In this document: positions 50,052-62,090 of the stretch, one piece after another
Layout: each line of letters starts with the position of its first letter
Numbering within the stretch: position 1 is the stretch's first letter
Origin: Eremophila alpestris peregrina
Lineage: Eukaryota > Chordata > Aves > Passeriformes > Alaudidae
Direction of reading: 5' to 3'
Assembly (NCBI GenBank): GCA_009792885.1
Contig: WMCF01000021.1
Location: forward strand, 845,652 to 909,651
DNA length: 64,000 nucleotides
Position numbers and translations under genes: made by a program
The notes under the pieces: model-generated
Told to the model about the DNA's origin: nothing
The model's input: the letters and a program-made list of their open reading frames with translations, nothing else
The model's database searches: none

Positions 50052-50097
50052 AATGTCATATTAATCCCCACATCCTCTGGGGACACGTGATGACATT
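50052..50097. repeat. nested inverted repeat with central E-box
   Basis: Outer arms AATGTCAT (50052-50059) and ATGACATT (50090-50097) enclose inner arms CCCC (50066-50069) and GGGG (50079-50082). A CACGTG E-box (50084-50089) touches the right outer arm. The arms are short, so this may be chance. Confidence 0.7.
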
Positions 50098-50990
50098 GCT
50101 ATTCATATAAGGAACAGAAATTTCTCTATGAAAATACATAAATGCTACTCCAAGCTTGCACATAAAATAATACATCAGATAATTTACAAGTATCATATCC
50201 AATTTAGTCACATCCATGTTAGACAGAGATTGAGTGTCAAGACTGGGTATTCAAGCCCAAATGTTGGATTTTAAATAGGACTTTTGGTCACTTTGCAGCT
50301 CAGAATTCCCTGCAGAGACAACCCCATGAGAATGAGTTACCAAACCATGGTGTCCATGCTAGAAAGAGCAGGAAGTTCTTCCTCTTGGGTCCCCTTCACA
50401 GACACCTGCAGCCTGATGACAGGACATATTTCTATGGTGCATAGCTCAGCTGTCCCAACATGGAAGTGGCACAGCAGAAGGCACCACCCTGCAGGGTATA
50501 AAGAAGAGATAATCTATAAAAGCTGGTATCTATTTTGCTCCAGAAGAAGCCATGTCATCTCGTGGAACAGCAGACAAAGCTGATGGCAGGGGACTGTGCC
50601 ACCTTTCCAGCTCTAGATTGCAGCCCTTGTGTCCTGCTGCAGCCCTGGACACAGCTGTGCTGTGTGCATGGTGTCACCAGCACTGGCACAGAGAGGGCTG
50701 TGCAGTCTGATTTCTTTCATAATCTCTAGAATATAATGATACAAAGTCTGCTGAAGTACCAGCTCAGATTCCCCAGCTGTGGTTGGTGGTAATACTGATG
50801 CTAATGATGAGCAGTAATAAGCAGTACTGATACTTAAACTCCTGCTAACATCTTTAGTCATCTTCCTGACCTTTTCCCCTTTCCTGGCTTGCAATATTCA
50901 TTTAAAAGGAATATATCATTATATAATCATGGAAGATGACTTTCCTTGTGTTTGCACTTTTTCATGCTGTAAGAGAACCAAATTTTTCCC

Positions 50991-51009
50991 TTTTTTTTTT
51001 TTTTTTTTT
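50991..51009. repeat. poly(T) run, 19 bases
   Basis: Uninterrupted T run following CCC, with no recognised retroposon beside it. Confidence 0.95.
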
Positions 51010-53611
51010 GGCAGTAAATGGATTTGCAAACTTTTTGTATCAGAGATTTAATAAAAATTTATTCATCATCTGCTTGAAGCTTTTGTGTGCAAGCACTTCT
51101 CATCAAGTCTTTCTTCATTTGTAACCAACATAACTCATAAACTTTGTCTGACAAAGGAAAGTAGCTTTTCTTCTGCTAGTAACTCTTATATTTCAGTTTT
51201 AGAAAAAGAGAAAAAAAAATCCCTGGGAAAACTAGGAACTCTAAATGCTGCCATTCATTTTGCAACCATTTCTTCATCCAAATTTTAGGAATGATTTCTA
51301 CCTTGTAAAGTCTGGCTTTCAAACTAGTAATTCAAGTGAAAGGTACTTCCTCAGAGAGCAATGGCTGATGACTGGTAAAGTGCTGTATGGGTTTCTAATG
51401 CCATTACCCTCAGAGGTAAAGGGAAAGTCTGGTTATTCTGGGTTGCAGTCTCCTAATGTGTGTCTTCTGTCTTTGCTTGACAACTTAAATGTCCCTAGCT
51501 CCCATTGCAGGGTGATTTTTAGCATAAGCACCTGCCTTGATCCATGTTGCAGAGTGTTCCTTGCAGCTTGAGAGGCAGGAGTTAACCTGGGTGTACAGGG
51601 ACAGGGGCTTGAGTGACAATCCACTCACAGATTATAGCCCAGAGAACAGTGCAACACAAGACCAAAGGATGTGCTGTTCTACCAGGGAGGAAAAAAACAA
51701 AACTGTTTTGTGAGATTGGCATAAGACTGACCCACAAAGACATCTACCTCAGGAAAAAGGTTTTTGTGTTAAAATTTTTAGATAAGTACATAAGACTATA
51801 TGATGTCATTTTGGCTCAAGTCAGCAGAGGAAGCTTTTTTTAGTTTAAGCAATTATCTTGTATTTTTAAAGATTTTGGGATGAATGCCCTAGGGATGTCT
51901 TGGTTATTGATGAAAGACAAAATAATTGTAAAAGCAAACAGAGAAAATGATGCCTCATGTGTTCTCCACCAGAGGAACACAGCAGGATGCAGAGGGAGGA
52001 TCCTGTTCCTTTCCTGACATTTCCAACATGTTTTTGCATCCAAGGGCCTTGGAAGACCCTGAACTTCTCTCTCAGCTAGTCAGAGCCCTTTCAGGCTGAC
52101 ATGAACTCTGGATGTATTTTACTTGTGAAAATATGCAGGGCAGGGTCCCACACTAAGCAAGTCTCTCTGTCTTTTTGTTACCTTTTTTCAAGCAATTTCT
52201 CCCATGCATCATATGTAAAACTTGCAGTAATTTGTCCAAGAAAAGGAGTGCTCTAGGAGGCATTGCCTCTGCTTGGATTCATGCCATGCAAGGCAGGAGG
52301 TGTGCAGGGGCTCTCCTGGCAGGTTTTACACCTGCCCTGGGATCAGACACCAGGCTGGAGGGGTCTGTGGGGCTGGGAACCCTTTGTTCCACACAGGCCA
52401 CAGTGAAAACCAGAGCTGGTGGCTGAAGGTTTGCTTGTTATGCAGACATAAAATTAAATCTCCATGGATGAAGATTCTGTATCCTCTCTAGGAAAACTGT
52501 CCCTGTGTGTAAATAGCCTTGCTGTGACTTTTTTTTTGTGCCTTTTAGCCCACTTGGGTTTCCTCTTCTGCAACTTGTGACTATTGCTTCTTGTTCTTTT
52601 GCTGAGACAAATCCCTCCTATAACCTTGGCTTAGCTGCTATAAAACAGCAGTTAGATTATCCCAAAACTCTCCCTCTCCAGGGTAAAAACCAGTTTAGTA
52701 CCCTCAAATTCTCCTCTCATATCTCCAGTCCACTGGACTCTCCATTGCAACTGAGCTGTGGCTACATCTATAGCTATAAAATTAGTAATTTTGTCATTAA
52801 GATGAATGGCCTGTGGGATACTTGTAGCTCTAAATAAATACACAACCATGTTTTCCTCTTTCATAAAATTACCCAAAAGCATTTGTGTAATAAGGATGCT
52901 AAAATAATCTTGATTATACTTGTTTATATCAATTCTCATCAGACATGATAAATATTAATGTGAGAGTGAGTGTTAAGTAAATCCAGATGATCACAAAACA
53001 GCACTTTAAAACAGCATTATCATCCAGTGGATCACCCTGTCTACAAAGGATGGCAATAAAATGTATCAGTTGACCTCATAATTTGCTTTCATTTGTCTGT
53101 ATTCCTTATGAAACTTGGAAACTGATATGAAATGTGGAATCAAGGCTTTGATTTATTAAGATAGAATGGGTTCAACAAGTGCTATAAAGACCACTTGATA
53201 CTGATAGTTAAATTTTGTTTGTGTGAGACTCTCCAGGACAGCATGTGGCACTCTGCTAACAATGTGTGTTTTTTGATTTTAACAAGACAGTCAGGGAAAA
53301 TCGAGATGAGGGACACTGACAATTAGAAGGAGTTTAATGTGAAAGAAATCCAACAAACCAACAAACCCAAAAGGAGGTTGTACAGAATTACAGCAGTAAG
53401 AGCTGCCCAAGTAACATCAGCTCATCTGGCAAGATGTTTCCAAGGAAAGGAAGGGAGCTTGGCAGTTTAAGGGAGGCAGAGTGAATGTGGATAGGTCTGC
53501 TTGCTCCATGAACTGACCCTTAGTGACACAGCTGCTGAGGCTCAAGTAAGGACTATATGTAGACTGTAGTTAAGTTTCTTTCCTGCTTGTTTTGTTGTTG
53601 GGTAGGTTGTT

Positions 53612-53630
53612 TGTGTGTGTGTGTGTGTGT
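53612..53630. repeat. (TG)n microsatellite
   Basis: About nine TG units followed by a T/G-rich stretch to about 53655. Confidence 0.95.
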
Positions 53631-55239
53631 TTTTTGGTTTTTGTTTTTTTTATTTCCTTCCTTACATGTGGATTGTATGCAGTGAAGGCAAACCCTGTGT
53701 TCTGGTTGTTTAACTGTGCTCTGGGAGGTGCTTCACTCCATCTCTTGAGAGGCTGAGCCTAAACACGAGGCTACTGCAGAGAGTCCCAGGGCTTTGTGCC
53801 CACTGAGGTGCAGAGCAGGATGGGGCAGCTGCAGCCCAGTGCTGAATTTTGTGTAACCTCGAGTGCCCATTGACCCAGCTGTGCTGCTAACAAAGGGGTC
53901 TGCAGACACAGAACTGGAACTGGGTGTGCAGAAAGGTGCCTGTGATTAGACAGGGCTTTGGCAGGGCCTTTAAGCCTGTGTGTGCTGCAGTGTGAGTGCT
54001 GTGGATGCACTGCTGGCACCGGTGCCTGCAGCTCCTGGCACCTTCCTGCCTGTACAAATACAAATTCCTGCACAAATGCAGCAGATGAGAAGCTTCAGTG
54101 TTTCTTTCACTTGCTTTTTCTCTGCTGTTTTTTTCATTTCCTTGCAATCACTGATAGGTTTTCTGGGCCATGCCCAGATGATTAACTGCAGTTTAGCTCA
54201 AGGCTTCATAAAATGTGGCTTTCAAATGAGTTAGTGATAGATGAGGTACATCAGAGTGGGGTATGCAGAGCTGGGAATGACAGCTCTTGCTACTACTTAG
54301 GATCGTATTAAAAAGAGAGCTGGAAATTTCTAATTTAGAGAGATTTAATTTAAGAGACTGTGTTTATTGCCCTGGCTGTGGGAAGCATGTTTCTTGTTCC
54401 ATCATCCTGTATCAGTCAGGCTACTTCCCCTTTAAGTTGGTGGCCAAACTGCTGATTGATAATGAGGGAGGACAGGTGCTATTGTGTGAAACCAGGCAAA
54501 CAAGTGCTGCTGAGATGAGGGCCCTGGGGATACTCCAAGAGCAGTCAGAGCTCCCCAGGGATGCTGTGCTTCTGAGCCTCCTCCTGTGTGTCACACCAGC
54601 AGCCTGGACTTGGTAAGTCATACCATGGGTAGCGTGGAAAACATTGTTAAAATTAATTATTTTAATTAACATTGAGTATTACCTGAATTATTTTTTTTTC
54701 CTGTGTGGTTCTCTTCCTTAATCCCTGCCCTGACTGGTGATAGTGTTCCTGTATAGCAATGGGCATCCTGGAAAAGTTGATAACTGCCTGTATATGCTGG
54801 GAGGGGAATAGGATATGAAACCCTTCTAGTTTTGAAAGCAAAAGATAATCATTGTGGTAGATGAAGAAATGGCACAACTCTTTAAGCATGGAGAAAAACC
54901 AAAAGGATTTGAATTTCCCCATGTCAGAAGTTTGATGACAATAACTGTATTTGAAAAAAATCCAATTCCTCATTGGACATATTCATTGTTGGGCTTTGTT
55001 CTAGTCTTTTTTAAAACATGCTAATTGTGATAATGTTAGTATCAGCTTAAAGTGTGGCAGAAAGTTTTTATGTATGTTTGTGGATTTATGATCATGAGGA
55101 GCACCTGCTCCATGAATAATAGGAGGAGTCTCTATTGTCTGATACTGGATTAACCTAGTGAAAATTTTGTGGAAAAATGATTCAAGTGAGGATTCAAAAC
55201 AATTTCTTAGTTAATTCAAAGCACTTGATGTCTTTTTCT

Positions 55240-55680
55240 ACCTTAGACTGTGAAAACAAGACCAGTTTTGCTGTTAGCTGGACTTTGAAAATGCAAATAA
55301 TTATGTAATTAAGAATGTGTTTCAGTCCTATTACGCTATCCATAAACTTCTACAATCTTAAAAACAACATGTTTTAAAATATTTTACTAAATATAATTCA
55401 TGTAACCGAATTTTATAGCCTACCAAGTTGTGCAATTAAATAGTACATGACTATTTCTTACAATTAAAGATTGCAAGGATCTTCCTACATACAATATGAT
55501 ATATTTAACAACTTTTTATGCTAAATAGTTGATATAGTTAATGTTGTAGTCACTTAATTCAATTTTAATTAGCCAAACACTAGTTTGAAAATGTGAGCTT
55601 TTCATTAACTGACATTGCTCATATTTTTGCTGCTTGTTTTCCCTGTAGTTCTTTCAAATTATGTATGTATAATGTGTTAA
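55240..55680. promoter_or_regulatory. AT-rich block with dense homeodomain-like words (candidate element)
   Basis: Contains TTATGTAATTAAG, CAATTAAATAG, ACAATTAAAG and TTTTAATTAGCC within 450 bases of strongly AT-rich, non-repetitive sequence. This may be an enhancer or matrix-attachment type sequence. High AT content alone makes such words frequent, so confidence is low. Confidence 0.25.
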
Positions 55681-57700
55681 CGTTCATGAAAAGCATTTAT
55701 CATTGAAGGCAATGCCAGAATTAGTACAGAGTGAAGAGAAATATACTTGTGTGTTTTTTGACAAGTGTAACTTGAGCCTGAGACAATTTAAAAAAATTAA
55801 AAAGCAATTTCTGAGTATTAACCAAGTACCTCTCCTGCAGAAAACTCTTCTGTTTTGGTTTTCTCTTGGGCCTTTTGACAATCACAGGTGTCCAGACTGA
55901 GATTCTGTCACTGAATAGCCTTGAAATACATAGAAACCAGGAAAACTCAGTGGAAAGGGATTTACACCCTGAGCATGGATTCAGGAGAAGCATTTCATGA
56001 GGGACGGTTTCTAAAGGACTTCTATAATTTATTGTTTGATTCTGAATTATAAAACTGGGAAAAGGTGATATTAATTTGACTTTGTTATAATACTTGCTTT
56101 GCACTGTTAATCCTACTATCTATATAGCTGGGGAAAAGATACCAGCTGGTTATAGGCTAGAAATTACCATATTAATGTTTTATTTGTGTGGGAATATAGT
56201 TGTGTTAATTAATGTTTTGATGTGGTTACCAGCACTTAGTGGTCTCTGAACGTCCCCTGCTGACTTAGGGAAATTAGAAATGTTCAGGTATGAATGTGGT
56301 GGGGCCAGTTATTCCATCTCTGCCCAAGTACCAGGGGGGAATCCCACTTTATGAAGGGTGGTGGTGTGGACTTGTGCCATCAGGGAGAAACCTTCTGGTG
56401 AAGGGTGGCTGGGGAAAAGGAACTGTGGGAGGTGTTAAGCAGAAAGAGGGGATTTGAGCTGATGTGCAGCTTGGCTCCAGCCAGGGCTGGCTGCCTCTCA
56501 GCACTGATGAGAATTACCTCACTACATGAGAAGATCTCCAGGTGCCTGTCTTGCTGCAGAAGTGTATTTACAACTCACAGTCTAAAAGACACTTCTTTTT
56601 GGTTAGTCACAATTGGTTCAAAGTTTTGTAAAAACTTAAAACTGCTTTTATTTTTTTTATGCCAAGATCAGAGTAGGGATAGAAGCCCCCAAAATACCAT
56701 GAAGAGACATGTATGACCAAAATAAAATCTTAGTCTTGATGCTGCAGCTTATACTATTTGCTATACTTTATTCTAGCTCTTTCCCTTCCCTTACCCATTG
56801 ATCTCTCTCCTGTTCTGTCTGCAGATCTGAAAGAGTTAAATGTACCAGCACTCTGTAACCTAGATAAAAAATATGCATTTTAATTTCTAATAAAAAAAAA
56901 AATCAAGCAGGTATGAATAGCAATAAAATTACTCAAAATGTTTAAATTGAAGGAAAACAATTGAAAATGGATTTAGAAATATAATGTTTAGTTAAGCAAG
57001 CTATAATGTTCTGTTATTTTAATCAGTATTGTGAAGCAATTTAAACTATGCTGGAAGAGAATTCTTATGTTTTAGCATATAATTCTCTCCCTCCCCCAAA
57101 GAGTCACCAAAAATTCCTGAATGCTTCAGTCATATTGTATAGTCCTTGGCAATAGCAGCCTCTTCGTGCAAAGGTTTTCAGGTTTTTGATCTGTTTGCTG
57201 GCTGGCCCTAGAACAGCCAGCCCTGGACAGAGCAGCCAAAAGGACCTCCAGGCTGTCACATGAACAAACAAGATGCTTTATATAAGACCTGGAACAACAA
57301 ATGAGCAAAAAATCCACTCCCAGAATCAGCATCCAAAGAGAGATGCAGAGTATTGGCTGTGCAGGAGGGGTCTTGATTCAGCATTTCCTCTGTTCCTGCC
57401 TGCCTTGGTGGGGTAACTGGGGTGAACTGGGGTGCATTGCTGTGCAGGGAACAAAGGCTGAAGCCTCAGCTCTGCTGGCTCTGCTGCTGTGCAGGCAGCT
57501 GGACAAAGATCAGGACTTGAGAGAGGAGGAAGAGGATTGGCAATTTCTTAAGCCCCCTCCAGCCCTGGTTCTCTGATGGCCGTGACCAGCTGCCATAACC
57601 AAAACCTTGGGATGTTTAAACATGTGTGAACTGGTTCAGAGGGACCCCTTTGCTTTAGATGCTTATCTGGAAAATATGTGAGCCAAAATTCTGATTTTCG
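55681..57700. other. intergenic DNA, no gene seen
   Basis: AT-rich to mixed sequence; short frames only, none with a recognised domain. Confidence 0.6.
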
Positions 57701-57728
57701 GTGATGTTTCTTTATTCTTCCACCTGCA

Positions 57729-58520
57729 GTGAGTGTAGTGGGTCTTGCCAGTTTTCTATTCATCTTCTTCATGGGAGACTTTAACAAAACTTGTCTCTTT
57801 GTCCTCCACCTTTTTCCACATTGGCTTGTAGGCTTGTCACTACTGGCTGCACCTCTCCGAGGGCTGTGCAAAATTCCTGATATTTTAGCACAAATGTTTG
57901 CACTCTTCCCTCGACAGCAGACAAGAAGGATTTGCTCATGCAGATTTAGAGGTTTATCTTCTCCCTCTCTTCCGGAGAGCCTCAGGTCTCTCGGGAGGAG
58001 CCGGGGTGTCTGTGCTCAGCCAGTCTGGGGACACTGCTCTGGCCTGGGCACTGGGTCTGTCTTGCCCCCGGGCTCCTCTGGAGGAGCTGCAGCCTGTGCC
58101 AGGCTGTGTCCAGCTGCTGTGTGTGCTGAGGGCCAGGACACTGTGCTGGCTCGGGGGGATGGCTGTGCACAAGGCTCTCCCCTCCGTGGCCTCCTCCTCC
58201 TCCCTCCATATGGGACTGTGGGCAAAGGCTCGTCCCGTGCTGACCCCAGCTTTACCCCACAATTGTTTCTGTCTGTTCATTTAAATTCCAAAAGAAGTGC
58301 AGAGACAAGAGGAGATGCTGCCCTGTGTCTGTGGAGCTCCAGCCTCGCAGCCCTTGGCTTTGCTTGGATCCTGAGGTACTGCTCCAAAAGGATCCCTCAG
58401 GAGAGAAGCCACATCGGTGATAAATCACCGTGCCTGAGGCTGCTGAAGAGGGAAGGAGGGGGAGAAAGGAAGCACTTTGCCCTGCCTTTTATTCTCAGGG
58501 TGGCTGGGTTTGTGGGATGA
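57729..58520 (+). other. open reading frame of 263 codons in a GC-rich block, probably not a gene
   Basis: The longest frame outside TSHZ3. It begins with GTG, not ATG, exactly at a splice-acceptor-like site: TTTCTTTATTCTTCCACCTGCAG ends at 57729 (23 bases; pyrimidine tract then CAG). The first in-frame ATG lies near 57770. The translation is rich in L, S, R, C and G, with a hydrophobic first 40 residues and no domain known to me. Overlapping frames of 108-128 codons exist in other frames and on the minus strand, as expected from GC-rich composition. It could be a non-coding exon. I do not call a protein. Confidence 0.35.
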
Positions 58521-61500
58521 GAGCTGTGGGTTGCACAGGGACGTTTCTCCCCTTAATCATGCAATTCTCCGAACAGGGAACTTCACAGAGTGGACACTTC
58601 CAGGCACATCAGCTCAAATAACACACACGGGGACACCTTGGTGCTCTGCCTGCAGCCCCTGCCACCTCCAAACAAGCTTTTTTACTATTTAAAATGTGTT
58701 TATTAAAGAAGATTTGGGCTTTAGAATAGGTACTAAATCTCTGCAAAGTGCTGAATTCCCATTCTGTGAGACTCCAGTGCAGGCACTGAACTGAGGGGAG
58801 GCGGGTGAACTTAAATTAACCCAGGAGAGGAGGGTGAATGCCGCTTTCAAGCAGCAGATGCTGCAGCACCAAATAAGCATATTGCACAATAAATAGCAGT
58901 CATGGCTTTAATTAGGAATTCAATTGAAGTTGGAAACCACTTGCCTACAGTAAAATTGTCCTATTTAACATTTCTATCAACATATTTTTTATCATTGGCA
59001 TTGTTGCTTTTAATTTAACTTTCAATTTTAACTTTCAGTGTAATAGATAAAATCTTTTTTTAAATACTGCATTAATAGTTCTTTCCCATGCATCTATCTT
59101 GATCTTGTATTTAAATCACAGACACTGAACAAATTGGAGAGCTCAGGGCAAAAAAATAGACACACCTTTCAGCTAACTGTCCAAAATCTGGAATACCTGT
59201 GCTTTTGGACCACTAGATCTATTTGGATCTACAGGAATGTGTGCTCAGCACACATACTCATACAAAATGCTCTCTCTGAAAGCTCTGGTCTGGTGGATTG
59301 GAAAGCAGCTGAAAGGTGACAATCTGTCAATATGTGACTCAGAACTAGAAGAATGCAGGTTTCACTTCCAAACAGCAAACACAGGCTAACTATAGGTATT
59401 GAGCTTCCTAAAATGTAAGAGTTCAAGGAGGAAAAACTGTGCTTGCTTTGTTACACCAGTGTGCTCATAGTTTATCTACTGCAACTGTAATTGCTGGTTA
59501 ACTCGGAGGATTAGATGTTTATTGTGCTGGCAGACTGGAGAAGGCTTTCTGCATTTTCAGCTGGGGATTTGTATGTGATAGGTGCTTCCTGGTGCCCATA
59601 AAAACACTTTGTGATGATGGTGTTGTGTGTGAGATGGGGCAGATGATCTGCCAGGGGGAATCTCTGGGTCTGTCCATGGAAATGTTGAAGTGGGAGGGAC
59701 TAAGCAACGTCTCCTCCATGCACCTCCTCACTCCCAAGACCACAATGTACTTGCTGACAAATAAATACATATCAATTTTGTAAGTATACCTCTAAAATAA
59801 TCATGAATAATCCTTTACTATCAGAATAGTGCCACAGTTTTGAAACATGGAAATATTACAAGGAAGAGCTTTTGAAGCACTTGTAGGTAAAAAAGGCAAA
59901 CAGTCTTATGTACTTCTCACAGTACAGAAGAGACTAACTTCTGCTAGCCCCAAGTTCCTTGTTATTTCACTCAGAGGAATTCTTTCCTGGTACAAGAACT
60001 GGGATTTGCAGTAATCCTGGGCATGTAAGCAGGAGACACCAACCAAACAATAAGATTAGTGAGAATTGAATGCCTACAATATTACCAGTGTTATTTATCC
60101 TTTAACCTTTGTCCTCCCATCAGATGTGGGCAGTCTGTATTGTAGCAGAGAGAAGAGGAAAACCAAACCAAACCCACTAAACTCTGCACAGGAGTTTTGT
60201 CCTGCCCCAAATCTATGGGGGGATCAGGCAGAAGCAGTGCAGAGTAGGGGCTGTAGCTGGGCCTTGTTAGCTGGTTTGAAATTTCAGACTAATAAAAGTA
60301 TGCTGAGTTGTAGATATTAATTTATTCCTAATCAGGTTAGGAAATAACTTTCCAAAGCCTAAATTACACTGATACTGTTTTGCTAAGCTGAAATTCATCC
60401 AACATGGAACTGGATGGAAATTGTTCAAAACTGTCCTGGGAAAAATTATAAATTAGTAAATATATTTTAAAATTTCCCCAAAAATTAGAATTGGAGAACC
60501 TGCCTGATAGTGTGAGTTCAAAAAATACAGTGAGATAAAAAGAAGCAGCAAAACGTTCTCCCTGATTTAATGGACTCTCAATTCTTTTTACTAATTTATG
60601 GGCAGTTAGGCTTCAGGAGGCAGCCTCTCTGTCCAAAGTTTGACATACAATATTCCTCAAGCTTTCTTAAACTCTAATACAGCTTGAATTCACTTGTCAG
60701 AAGTGGAGAAAGAGGTGGTTTTCCATATCTGTGTAATTTCAAGCAATGAGTCATAATCAATAAACTATTCCCAGGACTATAGTTAGGAAGGGAATAAAAA
60801 CAATGTGAAATCACACAGGAAGTTATTTCCTAACTTGAAACAGAACTTTAGCTGACAGGATATTGGCTACTGATACTGTATCCACTTATTTAGGTAAATA
60901 ATGTGTGGAATTTGGTTCAAGTAAGTATAAATGATTTTCCAATGGAAGGACACTTTGGTTTTGGTTGTTTTTTTACCATTTGAGGTTTACCTTTTGGGGT
61001 GATTGATTTTTCTTCAACTTCTTTTGAAAACCCAAAGTTCTGATTTCAAGTCTCGCCAAAGGGATGTTTTCCCAGAGAAACTCTTTCTGTGTGGAAGTGA
61101 TGCAGAAAGAACCAAAAAAAGTAGTATTTGAAGACATTTATGGAGAAAGTAGTTTCTGGAGGGGTTTCCAAGCTTCATTTTGTGAATTTTTGCAAGGTAC
61201 TTTGAGACTTAGATACTGCAATATATTTGTTTTTTAGTGACTGAGGTTTTTTGCATAACTGGAATCAATTTCTCTGTGAAGCTTATGCACAGACTAAGAG
61301 GTGCCTATGGTGAGATTGTGAGTGGGGAGAAACCTGAGCAGAGTATGGGACAAATCCTGCTAAAATGTACATGATACATGTAGTCTTGCAAATAAAACCA
61401 AATCAAATTCAATTCCCGAATGGCATCTATCACACAGGTTAGAAACAGTGGATATCACCTTTCCCAGTTCCTTCTCTGTGAGTGATTTTGGGTTTTGTCA

Positions 61501-61964
61501 TTTTAAAAATCTCAAGCAGAGTGCTGTGGATGTGATCTCTTTATACCCTCCATATTCCATTTTAAGTATGACCAGGATTAATATAACATATGCAAACTAA
61601 ATCCAGGCTATTGCATTTACCAACACTGAATTTTTATGAAGATAGGGTAGCTCTTTGATAATCCTCCCTGGCTTTTATTTGCTTTCCTTTTTAATATTTC
61701 AATGAAAAAAATATTTGTTACCATTTGTTATTTTGCAATTTATTTCTGTAAAAGTCTATTTGTGTTGCTTTTGGCCAGAGAGTTACTGTAACTTGCTCCA
61801 AATTGCTGTCCTCCTGGAGCAATCCATGGAAATGTGTTGCTATTGTGTTAGTACCAAACTATTTCATATCTAGAAGACTGAAATCACAGGGACAAATGCA
61901 ATATTTTTCTTTGCTCGACTTCTGTCTAATGAGCTCTGCTGTTGGGCAATTGGAGATCTTCATC
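58521..61964. other. intergenic DNA, no gene seen
   Basis: AT-rich, short frames only, no recognised repeat family. Confidence 0.6.
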
Positions 61965-62090
61965 CTAGCCCTCTTTCTTGCTGGTTCCTGTGTGACTGAG
62001 TGCATGAATTCTTAATATTCCCATTTCCCCATCTGTAAAATGGGAATTTTTATACTTTCCAGCTCTATAAAATTTATAATGCAATTAATA
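61965..62090 (+). mobile_element. MIR-like SINE fragment, sense
   Basis: TTGCTGGTTCCTGTGTGACT followed by CCCATTTCCCCATCTGTAAA and ATGGGAATTTTTATACTT fits the MIR core order: CTAGCTGTGTGACC, then CAGTTTCCTCATCTGTAAAA, then TGGGGATAATAATA. This is an ancient amniote SINE remnant. The CCCCATCTGTAAAATGGG word is the strongest part of the match. Confidence 0.7.

Larger units (their letters stand above)
46891..55239. other. intergenic DNA, no gene seen
   Basis: No recognisable coding domain. Includes a nested inverted repeat at 50052-50097, a T run at 50991-51009 and a GT microsatellite at 53612-53630. The segment 47900-47980 contains TGATGTCACACAG and AGTAATTACAC, CRE-like and homeodomain-like words. 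Nothing else was identified. Confidence 0.6.
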
